This document shows positions 6,784 to 14,268 of a stretch of 25,439 nucleotides of DNA, one piece after another. The translations under genes and the position numbers were made by a program. Numbering within the stretch: position 1 is the stretch's first letter; each line of letters begins with the position of its first letter. The notes beneath the pieces are model-generated. The model saw only the letters and a list, made by a program, of their open reading frames with translations. It made no database searches and was not told the origin of the DNA. The DNA comes from Candidatus Cloacimonadota bacterium (GTDB lineage Bacteria > Muiribacteriota > UBA6191 > JACPRK01): NCBI GenBank assembly GCA_021772705.1, contig JAJFLN010000137.1, forward strand, positions 1 to 25,439, read 5' to 3'.

Positions 6784-8052
6784 ATGATGCGATCAATCTG
6801 GTGGACGGTTCGAGTGATGTTCCTGGTATGTGTCTGGACCATGGCGATGACCGAGCAGGCCATCACGTCGGAGAGTCTCGACCGGCAGGTCAAGGACGAG
6901 TGGCCGCCACCGGAAGCCAGGACGGTTCTCTCGAAGAGCCCCTCATCGGAAGGGCTTCGCGGGGAAGTGGCGATCGGGGACGCCGGCACTGCAGTCTCGA
7001 AGGAGCCCGGTACGACGATTGGCTCCAGGAACTCCCCTCCCAGTCCGAGGAAGCTCATCGTCGGCCCCTGGATCGCTGGACGCAGTGGGTACCTGGGGCT
7101 CTCGGCTGCCGCGCTCTCGAAAGAGGCGGCAGCCTTGCTGGCCACAGATGGCGGTCCTTGTCTGGTCGTCTACTGGGTGGAACCCGGGAGTGTGGCTGAC
7201 CTGGCAGGCATCAGGGCGGGGGATCGCATTCTGGAGATTGACGGAGTGCGGGCCGTCACGGCGGAAGGACTACCGGCGACGTTGGAGATGGACGACTCAG
7301 AAGGGCTGCAATTGAGGGTTGAGTTCGGCTTCTCGACCCAGGGTTCTCGAGATCCTCACCAGAACAGTCACAGCCGCGACGGAAGGCGAGAGACACAGAT
7401 GGTGACGGGGGACCTCAATGCCGCGCTGGTCGAGTGGGTGGTGCAGTACCGCATCTCGGATCCCGCCAAGTACCTCTTCGAGGTCCGGAAACCCTCCGAG
7501 ACGCTCCGATTCGTGTCCGAATCGGTCATGCGAGAGGTCGTCGGCGATCGTACCGTGGACGAGGTGATCACCATCGGCCGCCAGGAGATCGAGGCGGAAG
7601 CGCTGACGAAGATGCAAGCGCTGTCGACGAAGTACGCCATGGGGATCAGCATCGATCAGGTCCAGTTGAAGAACATCAATCCGCCAAAGCCGGTGCAGGA
7701 ATCGTTCAACGAGGTCAACCAGGCCCAGCAGGAGAAGGAGAAGCTGATCAACGAGGCCCGCCGCGACTACAACAAGGTGATTCCCCTGGCCAAGGGCGAG
7801 AAGGACCAGCGGATCCGCGAGGCCGACGGCTACAGGCTCAAGAGGATCAACGAGGCGCAGGGTGATATCGCCCGGTTCACCTCCTTGCTGGCGGAGTACA
7901 GGAAGGCCCCGGAGGTCACTCGCCGCCGTATCTACGTCGAGACCCTCCAGGACGTCATGCCGCGCATTCGCTCCAAGATCGTCGTCGATGAGGGAACTCG
8001 CAGCATTCTGCCACTGCTCAACCTCGACACCCGGAAGGGAGACCAAAAATGA
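6784..8052 (+). CDS. hflK: chimeric PDZ-HflK protein (first gene of hflKC)
   Basis: A 422-residue protein. Residues 1-26 are a hydrophobic export or anchor sequence (RSIWWTVRVMFLVCVWTM). Residues ~27-95 are a low-complexity linker. Residues ~100-178 are a PDZ domain (GYLGLS..., LVVYWVEPGSVADLAGIRAG, DRILEIDGV). From ~179 to the end the sequence is a clear HflK: VTGDLN, VEWVVQYRISDPAKYLF, REVVGDRTVDEV, NPPKPVQESFNEVN, RKAPEVTRRR. A normal HflK has an N-terminal transmembrane segment and a first SPFH beta-region before the GF...TGDLN stretch; both are missing and the PDZ domain takes their place. HflK and HflC form the periplasmic cage around FtsH protease that modulates its access to membrane proteins. 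The start is one of two adjacent ATGs (6784 or 6787), after AAGGTGGG. The 3' end overlaps hflC by ATGA. Confidence 0.82.
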   Translation: MMRSIWWTVRVMFLVCVWTMAMTEQAITSESLDRQVKDEWPPPEARTVLSKSPSSEGLRGEVAIGDAGTAVSKEPGTTIGSRNSPPSPRKLIVGPWIAGRSGYLGLSAAALSKEAAALLATDGGPCLVVYWVEPGSVADLAGIRAGDRILEIDGVRAVTAEGLPATLEMDDSEGLQLRVEFGFSTQGSRDPHQNSHSRDGRRETQMVTGDLNAALVEWVVQYRISDPAKYLFEVRKPSETLRFVSESVMREVVGDRTVDEVITIGRQEIEAEALTKMQALSTKYAMGISIDQVQLKNINPPKPVQESFNEVNQAQQEKEKLINEARRDYNKVIPLAKGEKDQRIREADGYRLKRINEAQGDIARFTSLLAEYRKAPEVTRRRIYVETLQDVMPRIRSKIVVDEGTRSILPLLNLDTRKGDQK

Positions 8053-9065
8053 ATGGTGTACTGAGAGTGGCCCTGTTCGGGACTCTGGGCATCGGGACCT
8101 TCGTCCTGCTGAACTCGATCTACACGGTGAGCGAGGTCGAGCAGATGATCATCACTCAGTTCGGCAAACCTGTCGGCGCCGCAGTGACCTCCGCTGGACT
8201 CAAGATGAAGGTGCCTTTCATCCAGAACGTCAATTCGATCGACAAGCGCGTACTCGAGTGGGACGGCAGCCCGTCGGACATGCCCACCAAGGACAAGCTC
8301 TACATCTCAGTCGACCTCTTCGCCCGCTGGCGGATCACGGATCCCCTCCAGTACTTTCTGCGACTTCGGGACGAACGGAGCGCTCAGTCCCGCCTGGACG
8401 ACATCCTGGGTAGCGAGACCCGCAACGCCGTCGCCAAGCACGAGCTGATCGAGATCATTCGCACCACCAAGGGCCGCGTACCACTACAGGACGCTCTCAT
8501 GGCCGACACCGATCGCGATCGCATGGGAGCGCTGGTGCCGATCCAGAAGGGACGCCAGCTCGTCGAGCAGGAGATCCGCGCCGCTGCCGCCGAGAAGGTC
8601 AAGGTGTTCGGCATCGAGCTGCTCGATATCCGGTTCAAGCGAATCAACTACAACGAGAGTGTCCGCCCGAAGATCTACGATCGAATGATCAGCGAACGGC
8701 GGCAGATCGCCGAGCGCTTTCTCTCGGAAGGCAACGGCGAGGCCGCCAGGATTCGCGGCGATCGCGTACGGGACCTGAACAAGATCCAGTCCGAAGCCTA
8801 CAGGAAGGTCGAGGAGATTCGAGGCGTGGCGGATGCCAAGGCCACGGAGATCTACGCGAGCGCCTACAACCAGAGCCCGGATGCGGTCGCCTTCTACGAG
8901 TTCACACGGACCATGCAAGCCTACAGTGCGATCCTCGCCGAGAACACCACCCTGGTTCTCTCCACGAACAGCGACCTCTTCAAGTTCCTCAAGGGGATGA
9001 GTCCCGACTCCGATGTGCATCTGGCAGAACGCCCCAAGGTAAGCCAGGAGACCGCAGCCGAGTGA
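8049..9065 (+). CDS. hflC: HflC, SPFH-domain modulator of FtsH
   Basis: A 338-residue protein, the usual length for HflC. A single membrane anchor lies at ~6-24 (VALFGTLGIGTFVLLNSI), followed by the SPFH domain starting YTVSEVEQMIITQFGKPV, a region with RWRITDPLQYF, and a long alanine/glutamate-rich coiled-coil (about 190-275). The end contains the typical FYEFTRTMQAYSAILAENTT segment and LSTNSDLFKFL. HflC pairs with HflK to build the periplasmic cage on the inner membrane that encloses FtsH. It is translationally coupled to the preceding hflK-like gene (4-nt overlap) and has its own GGAAGGGAG site. Unlike its partner, it is complete and ordinary, which makes the loss of the HflK N-terminus more striking. 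A strong hairpin follows 29 nt after the stop. Confidence 0.93.
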   Translation: MNGVLRVALFGTLGIGTFVLLNSIYTVSEVEQMIITQFGKPVGAAVTSAGLKMKVPFIQNVNSIDKRVLEWDGSPSDMPTKDKLYISVDLFARWRITDPLQYFLRLRDERSAQSRLDDILGSETRNAVAKHELIEIIRTTKGRVPLQDALMADTDRDRMGALVPIQKGRQLVEQEIRAAAAEKVKVFGIELLDIRFKRINYNESVRPKIYDRMISERRQIAERFLSEGNGEAARIRGDRVRDLNKIQSEAYRKVEEIRGVADAKATEIYASAYNQSPDAVAFYEFTRTMQAYSAILAENTTLVLSTNSDLFKFLKGMSPDSDVHLAERPKVSQETAAE

Positions 9066-9094
9066 ACAGAGTGGTTGCCGAGAAGTGATCCGAC

Positions 9095-9120
9095 GAGGAC
9101 CCGGGTTGGCCCGGGTCCTC
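9095..9120 (+). terminator. hairpin terminator after hflC
   Basis: GAGGACCCGGG and CCCGGGTCCTC form a perfect 11-bp stem around a TTGG loop, 29 nt after the hflC stop codon. There is no U-run behind it, so it may stop transcription inefficiently or protect the mRNA 3' end. Confidence 0.55.
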
Positions 9121-9296
9121 CCACTCGGGGCGACACGGTGGATTGAGGCCGGACAACCCCGAAGGCACCCCGAGGCTGAAGTCCCCGCCGGCTGAACCAG
9201 CCCGCCTCAGCCCTCCGACCCGAATGTATCGTGGATGGTCAGGGGGAGCGCCACTATACAGGGATCATTTTGAGACATTCTGACACACCCCATGAA

Positions 9297-9332
9297 ACAG
9301 GCCCCGGCGGTGAGAATCCGCTCGGGGCCTGT
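9297..9332 (-). terminator. hairpin downstream of the tRNA gene
   Basis: ACAGGCCCCG (9297-9306) pairs perfectly with CGGGGCCTGT (9323-9332), and GCGG/CCGC extends the stem inward. It lies 8 nt beyond the 3' end of the minus-strand tRNA. Only a short UUUC follows it in that direction. It most likely defines the 3' end of the tRNA precursor. Confidence 0.5.
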
Positions 9333-9340
9333 GATTATCT

Positions 9341-9417
9341 TGGTAGCGGCGCAGGGACTTGAACCCCGGACACGCGGATTATGATTCCGCTGCTCTAACC
9401 AGCTGAGCTACGCCGCC
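9341..9417 (-). tRNA. tRNA-Met (anticodon CAT), elongator type
   Basis: A complete 77-nt cloverleaf on the minus strand with CCA encoded. The acceptor stem is GGCGGCG/CGCCGCT with a G-U first pair and discriminator A. The D arm reads AGCTCAGCTGGTTAGAGC. The anticodon stem GCGGA/TCCGC closes the loop ATCATAA with CAT at 34-36. The T arm is CGGGG TTCAAGT CCCTG. The initiator tRNA features (unpaired first position, three G-C pairs below the anticodon) are absent, so it is either elongator methionine or the isoleucine tRNA that reads ATA after lysidine modification. The overall similarity favours elongator Met. Confidence 0.93.
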
Positions 9418-9698
9418 TTGACTACTTTTCGAAGGGGGAATTCTACATCAACATGGACGGAAATGGAAGCACGAGAGTGCTCCCTGGGTGCATGTCCCGT
9501 AGGGGGCAGCCAACATTGGGAATCGCGGAGAGCACAGGGGTTCCTAGGTCCGACTCTCAGCCAGCTACTCGACAACATCAAGTACGATTTCTCCCAAAAG
9601 GACCACCGTGAGCCCTGCGAGCTCTGTGGACTCCGTGTAACTTCTCGAGTCATCGCAGCAGAAACCGCCCCCCTGCACGACACACTCTCAGCGCTCCC
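9418..9698. other. gap holding a degenerate CTCTGTG-type repeat
   Basis: No gene is seen in these 281 bases. Between 9602 and 9645 lies an imperfect copy of a repeat made of CTCTGTG/CTCCGTG words. A more complete copy with inverted arms is at 25059-25194. A loose partner arm may be present at 9528-9550. The tRNA promoter must lie at the left edge; TTGATG and TAGAAT words are there on the minus strand but not at good spacing. Confidence 0.35.
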
Positions 9699-12188
9699 TC
9701 ATCTCGGCAGGCTGCGCACCACCACTCCCTCGACGGCGGTCTGCTCCGCGAGCACTGCTTCGCTTCCTCGAACACATAGCCGGATTCCCACATGGCCCGT
9801 CGACGCAACCGGGACCTTCCGGGACAGCTTGAAAGCGGGGCCGCCGGAGCTCGTGGAGATCCAGGCCTGGGAGTCCTGGGGACGGTCCACGATCCAGTGG
9901 ATCGCCAGGTGGTACAGCTTGCCGGCGTCTCCACTGACCTTGGAGAAAGCGGCGCTGAAACCCGGTCGCTCCGGAACCGGCGCCTCCAAGAACGTCAAAC
10001 CGCCGTCCCGGCTCACGAGCAGCTTGATCTGCCACTGGGCCAGGATCTCCAGGAAGTCTCCCATCTTCTCTGCCCGGGATATGCCGAGGTAAATCCTGTC
10101 GGAATCCGTCGAAACCGAGGCCAGCAGGGTGTTTCCCTGGGGCGGAAGGAGGGGGCGAAAGCGGGGCCAGGGACCCGCTTCGGGCCGGTCCGACAAGGAC
10201 TGGTAGACCGTCAGGCCCGGCTCGGACCGTGACGACGCTGGCGCCAGATACACGGCGGCCCTTCCAGCGGCCCAGGTGGCGCCTGTCCAGGTCAACTCCT
10301 GAAAGGGCACCTGTCCCACGTCGGTCGGTGGACCCATCGTGCCCTCGTGATACCGGAACTCGCGCCAGCGGATGAGGCTGGCCCCCCGGAGCGGATGTGA
10401 CGTGCCGACACCGACACGACCCGCTCCCAGGGACGCTACACCGGCCCCGGGACGCCGGCATGACACCCTGGCGACGGGGCCCCAGTCGCCGGCCCAGGTC
10501 CGGAACCGGAAGCAGGCATCCCCTGAGGCCAGGCCTCCCTGATACCAGCTCAGAAGCAGCCCGTCGGGAAGTTCGAGAAGGTGGACGCCATCGACGATTT
10601 CTCGCCTCTCTCCCATGATCTCCTCGGGAAACCAGCTACGGCCCCCATCGGGGCTCCGTCTGACGCAGACTTCGCTGCCCCGGTCTGGAAGCCGGCGTGC
10701 CCAAGCAATGACGAACTGCTTGTCCCGACCTTCCAGGGCCAGCCCCCGGAGAGTGCGTTCCGTCCCTTCGAGCAAGAGCGAACCTGCCGCCCTGCCGGCC
10801 CTCAGCACCGTGGACGACAGGCTCGTCTTCTGCCCCTCCAGCCCGAGAGAGACGGCATAGGTGATGCCGGGACGAAGACCGGGAACATCCATCGAAGTCG
10901 AACCAGCAGGGATCACTGCGGACTGTTCCTCCTTTCCGTCTTGACTGCTGTACTCCAGTGAAACGGGAGCCGCCAAGGGGTCCCCGAACCAGATCCGTGC
11001 CCGGTCATTGCCGGCGCTGATACGAACTCGCTCCAGAGTGGCCGTCGCAAAGGTCGATTCGGATACCCGATTCTCGCCATGGGAGGACTCTGGGGTGGCA
11101 GCCAGAGTGTCGGGCTGCCGCATCGCAATGAAAGCCATCCCCGTCAGGGCGAGCAATGACAGGACCACCGCGACGAGCACCATCGGCTTGCCGGACCGGC
11201 CAGTCCCGGTCATGGGCCTGGAGCTGACCACCGTCGGTGCGGTCGCGGATCTTTGTCGCGACCCTCCCCCTCGGCGCCTCGAGACGCTCAGTCTCGTCGT
11301 GTCCGCTCCGCCGCCCCCGGTTTTCCGCCTCCCCGTCTCCAGCGCGACGGCGGGTGTCATGGCCCGGCTGGAACCAGCCATCTTCAACAGAGCCGACAGG
11401 GCCTTCTCCGCTTCTGCTGCAGTGGGTCGAGCCGCCGGCTTCGGTTGCAGGCAGGCGAGGACCAGGGTGGTCAATCTCGGCTGCATACCCGCCGTGAGGG
11501 TGGCCAGCTCCGCCGGCTTCAACTCGACCTGCTTCTTCAGCACAGATCCGAGGGTGTCGCCGGTGAAGAGCCGGTGCCCCATGGCCATCTCGTACAGGAC
11601 CACTCCGAGGGCGTAGATGTCGGCCGGCGGGCCACCGGACTTCCCCCGGATGAACTCCGGGGCGACGTAACCCGGCGTGCCCAGGATGACTCCCTCCGCC
11701 GTCTGGGCGAACTGCTCATTCGACTGGCCCTTGGCCAGGCCGAAGTCCGCGATCTTGGTGATGCCGTCGTCGGTAAAGAGGACGTTCGCCGGCTTCAGAT
11801 CCCGATGAACGATTCCGTTGTCGTGGGCGTGTCGAAGGCCGCTGGCGATCTCCAGTCCGATCTGGACCACCCGTTTCAGGTTCCGGATCGGGCTTCGGGA
11901 AAGGAGGTCACGCAAGGTACCACCCGTGACCAGTTCGACGATCAGATAGGGCTGGGTTTTGACGAACCCGGCGTCGAAGAGGGCCAGGAGATTGGGATGG
12001 GAGAGGGTCGCTTGGATTCGGGTCTCTCTCAGGAATCGGGTCCGTGTTTCCGAGGCGTCAAAGAGGCCTGGCGAGAGGACCTTCACAGCCACCTCCCGGC
12101 CGAGCCCCTCCTGAACGGCACGGAACACCGTCGCCGAGGCGCCGGAGGCGATCGGTTCGATGAGACGATATCCGGGAATGGAGATCAC
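9699..12188 (-). CDS. transmembrane Ser/Thr protein kinase with Asp-box ectodomain
   Basis: An 829-residue receptor-like kinase. The N-terminal kinase domain (~7-268) has K36 in VAVKVL, E55, the catalytic loop HRDLKPAN (128-135), DFG (148-150) and APE (176-178). The glycine loop is reduced (IASGASATVF) but of a common bacterial form. A basic/Ser-Thr linker follows (~275-333), with many possible autophosphorylation sites, then one membrane segment (~336-356, VLVAVVLSLLALTGMAFIA). The outer part begins with a fibronectin III-like fold (~385-463) and continues as a beta-propeller-like region with Asp-box motifs SPDGGRSW (~512-519) and SRDGGLTF. Such repeats occur in sialidase-type propellers. 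The likely role is sensing a periplasmic or surface ligand and signalling inward. The start is GTG at 12188, with GGGGAGG about 13 nt before it. A 38-codon reading frame precedes it by 36 nt. Confidence 0.9.
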   Translation of the reverse strand: MISIPGYRLIEPIASGASATVFRAVQEGLGREVAVKVLSPGLFDASETRTRFLRETRIQATLSHPNLLALFDAGFVKTQPYLIVELVTGGTLRDLLSRSPIRNLKRVVQIGLEIASGLRHAHDNGIVHRDLKPANVLFTDDGITKIADFGLAKGQSNEQFAQTAEGVILGTPGYVAPEFIRGKSGGPPADIYALGVVLYEMAMGHRLFTGDTLGSVLKKQVELKPAELATLTAGMQPRLTTLVLACLQPKPAARPTAAEAEKALSALLKMAGSSRAMTPAVALETGRRKTGGGGADTTRLSVSRRRGGGSRQRSATAPTVVSSRPMTGTGRSGKPMVLVAVVLSLLALTGMAFIAMRQPDTLAATPESSHGENRVSESTFATATLERVRISAGNDRARIWFGDPLAAPVSLEYSSQDGKEEQSAVIPAGSTSMDVPGLRPGITYAVSLGLEGQKTSLSSTVLRAGRAAGSLLLEGTERTLRGLALEGRDKQFVIAWARRLPDRGSEVCVRRSPDGGRSWFPEEIMGERREIVDGVHLLELPDGLLLSWYQGGLASGDACFRFRTWAGDWGPVARVSCRRPGAGVASLGAGRVGVGTSHPLRGASLIRWREFRYHEGTMGPPTDVGQVPFQELTWTGATWAAGRAAVYLAPASSRSEPGLTVYQSLSDRPEAGPWPRFRPLLPPQGNTLLASVSTDSDRIYLGISRAEKMGDFLEILAQWQIKLLVSRDGGLTFLEAPVPERPGFSAAFSKVSGDAGKLYHLAIHWIVDRPQDSQAWISTSSGGPAFKLSRKVPVASTGHVGIRLCVRGSEAVLAEQTAVEGVVVRSLPR

Positions 12189-12224
12189 GACAGACCTGAT
12201 CCTCCCCGGAGAGCAGGCGAGGAG

Positions 12225-12341
12225 TCAACCCGGCGGAGCGGGGCCTGTGACATCCTCTGAATCGCGTCCGGCGTTGCCGTCCTCCTCGACAGTCAGGGGC
12301 AACACTGAATCGCTCCTGAACTTAGTCTCGAGTTTCGCCAT
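12225..12341 (-). CDS. 38-residue small protein upstream of the kinase
   Basis: A short reading frame on the minus strand: ATG at 12341, TGA at 12225, 36 nt before the kinase start. A good Shine-Dalgarno site (GGAGG, 8 nt before ATG) supports translation. Codons are GC-rich at the third position, like neighbouring genes. The peptide begins MAKLETKFRSDSVLPLTVEE and continues with an acidic, glycine-rich and proline-ending tail; it has no membrane segment. I know no family for it. It could be a substrate or regulator of the adjacent kinase, because a threonine sits before an acidic patch (LTVEEDG). It could equally be a leader peptide affecting kinase expression. Confidence 0.5.
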   Translation of the reverse strand: MAKLETKFRSDSVLPLTVEEDGNAGRDSEDVTGPAPPG

Positions 12342-12344
12342 TTT

Positions 12345-12544
12345 CCAAGCCTCCGTGAGTCACTCGCTGTGAGCGGTTTCTCAGTATTGGTCGATTAACT
12401 GCATGATCCGGGATCAAACAGGGTCGTGCATTCAACCACCTTCGCCTAAAGGCGAAGGTGGTTGAATCCTGCGTGGCCCCTTACTCTTCACACAGGGGCT
12501 CGGCCATGACAATCGCTGAGATACGGAAACGAAGCAGCCAGAGC
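12345..12544. other. spacer between kinase unit and ABC-F gene with a 17-bp perfect hairpin
   Basis: The 200 bases hold no gene. They contain the inverted repeat ATTCAACCACCTTCGCC / GGCGAAGGTGGTTGAAT (12430-12446, 12451-12467) with a 4-nt TAAA loop, a perfect 17-bp stem. It lies 78 nt beyond the end of the ABC-F gene. No U-run follows on either side. It may terminate that gene or be a copy of a palindromic intergenic element. A promoter for the kinase unit should lie here but was not identified. Confidence 0.5.
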
Positions 12545-14062
12545 TCAGTACACTTCCAGCTCGTCGTCCCAGCCGATCTGGGCCAGGAAGTCGGCGTACC
12601 GGCCCGGGTAGACCCGGGCTTCTCCCTTCTGAAAGTAGATCAACTTCGTCGCCAGGCGGCGCAGGATCATCTCGTCGTGGGTCACGAGCACCACGGATCC
12701 CGAGTAGGAGCCGAGGACCGAGACCATGGCCTCGATGGATTCCATGTCCAGATGGTTCGTCGGCTCGTCGAGGATCAGCAGATTGGTACGAGTCGCCAGG
12801 ATCTTTCCCAGCAAGGTCCGGCTCCGTTCTCCGCCGGAGAGGATGGAGACCTTCTTCTCCGCGTCGTCACCACTGAACATCATGGCTCCACAGATGGACC
12901 GGACCGCCGTGCGGCCCAGCTTCTCGTTGGCGGACTGGATCTCCTGCTCCACCGTGAGCCGGTCGTCGAGTCGATCGATGTTGGTCTGGCCGAAGTAGCC
13001 CACCTTCACCGCATCGTGGCGATGGACCTCACCGGTGACGGGCTTCAACTCGTCCACCAGCAGCCGCAGCAGGGTCGACTTTCCCTTGCCGTTTCGTCCC
13101 ACCACGCCCAGACAGTCGCTCCGGTCGATGTGGAAGCTCAGATCCCGGAACAGAGAAGGCGGCGGCGGAAGGCCCGGCTGCTCCGGATAGGCGAAGGTCA
13201 GCTTCTTCACGTCCACCAGCGTCCTGGCCTCGAATGGCGCCTCGTTGAACCGGAAGTCCAGGTCCTGTTCCGAGGGCAGCTCCTCGAGCTGTTCCTGCTT
13301 CTCCAGGAGCTTCACCCGGGACTGAACCGTCGACGCCTTGCCCGGCTGGGCCCGGAAACGCTCGATGAATCGCTCCACCTGCTTCCGTTTCTTCGCCGCT
13401 GTCTTCCGGGTCTTCTCGTGGACCTCGTCTTCCTGCTCCAGCTGCAGGTAGAGCTTCTCAGTGCCGCCGGAGATCTTCCGCAACTTCCGCCGGTGAATGG
13501 CCATCGTGTGGGTCGTCACGGAGTCCATGAACTCCCGGTCGTGAGAGATGACCAGCAGCTCGTTGGGCCAGACCTTCAAGAAACGTTCGAGCCAGCGGAC
13601 AGAGACGATGTCCAGGTAGTTCGTCGGCTCGTCGAGCAACAGCAGATTAGGTTCCGACACCAGCAGCTTGGCCAGGTCGATCCGAATCTGGAATCCCCCG
13701 GAGAGCTCCCTGGGGTCCCGGGTCATGTCCTCCTCCGAGAAGCCGAGTCCGAAGAGAGCCGCCTCCACCTTGTACTCGAACTCCTTCTCGTCAGGCGGGA
13801 GACCCAGACAACCCTCCGCCAGCACCGTCGGCTGGGTGAACTCCAGCTTCTGGGCAAGATGGCCAATACGATAACGCTTGGGGTGGACGATGCGACCGGA
13901 GTCGGGAACCTCCTGATCCAGGATCATCCGGAACAGGGAGGACTTGCCGTGGCCGTTGCGACCCACCAAACCGACCCGCTCCCCCAGACCTACGGAGAAC
14001 GAGACACTGTCCAGCAATACCCTGGTGCCGTGAGACTTGGTGAGATCGATGACCTGCAACAT
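12545..14062 (-). CDS. ABC-F family ATPase (ribosome-associated type)
   Basis: A 505-residue protein with two ATP-binding cassettes and no membrane segments, the ABC-F layout. The first cassette has Walker A GRNGHGKS (34-41), LSGGF (120-124) and LLLDEPTNYLD (141-151). The second has GRNGKGKS (322-329), LSGGERSR (408-415) and ILDEPTNHLD (430-439). The linker (~205-268) is long, charged and helical (EKTRKTAAKKRKQVERFIER), as expected for the P-site tRNA interaction motif of translation factors such as EttA and Uup. Members relieve stalled ribosomes or protect them from antibiotics; which applies here cannot be told. I chose the ATG at 14062, where the fold begins (MLQVIDLTKSHG). A GTG seven codons upstream is possible. 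No clear ribosome-binding site precedes either. Confidence 0.92.
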   Translation of the reverse strand: MLQVIDLTKSHGTRVLLDSVSFSVGLGERVGLVGRNGHGKSSLFRMILDQEVPDSGRIVHPKRYRIGHLAQKLEFTQPTVLAEGCLGLPPDEKEFEYKVEAALFGLGFSEEDMTRDPRELSGGFQIRIDLAKLLVSEPNLLLLDEPTNYLDIVSVRWLERFLKVWPNELLVISHDREFMDSVTTHTMAIHRRKLRKISGGTEKLYLQLEQEDEVHEKTRKTAAKKRKQVERFIERFRAQPGKASTVQSRVKLLEKQEQLEELPSEQDLDFRFNEAPFEARTLVDVKKLTFAYPEQPGLPPPPSLFRDLSFHIDRSDCLGVVGRNGKGKSTLLRLLVDELKPVTGEVHRHDAVKVGYFGQTNIDRLDDRLTVEQEIQSANEKLGRTAVRSICGAMMFSGDDAEKKVSILSGGERSRTLLGKILATRTNLLILDEPTNHLDMESIEAMVSVLGSYSGSVVLVTHDEMILRRLATKLIYFQKGEARVYPGRYADFLAQIGWDDELEVY

Positions 14063-14141
14063 GGGAGGCACAGGGTACACCACGAGGGCCGTCGAGGGGT
14101 GACGGAATCGTGGGTTCCGCTGGAAGGCTCAGCGGCTGGCC

Positions 14142-14170
14142 TTGACTCCCAATCGCGGCTCGCCGAGAAT
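14142..14170 (+). promoter_or_regulatory. possible promoter of the SWIM-domain gene
   Basis: TTGACT (14142-14147), 17 nt, GAGAAT (14165-14170). The -35 box is good and the -10 box matches at four of six positions. The transcript would start near 14177, about 90 nt before the GTG at 14269. Confidence 0.4.
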
Positions 14171-14268
14171 CGAATGGTCCGCTCTCTGGCCGCTCCGGAA
14201 CCCGTCCGAAAGAGCAACCCCAGACCGGGTCGAATGAAGACGAGTCCCTGGACTCGGAGGAGGTCGCC

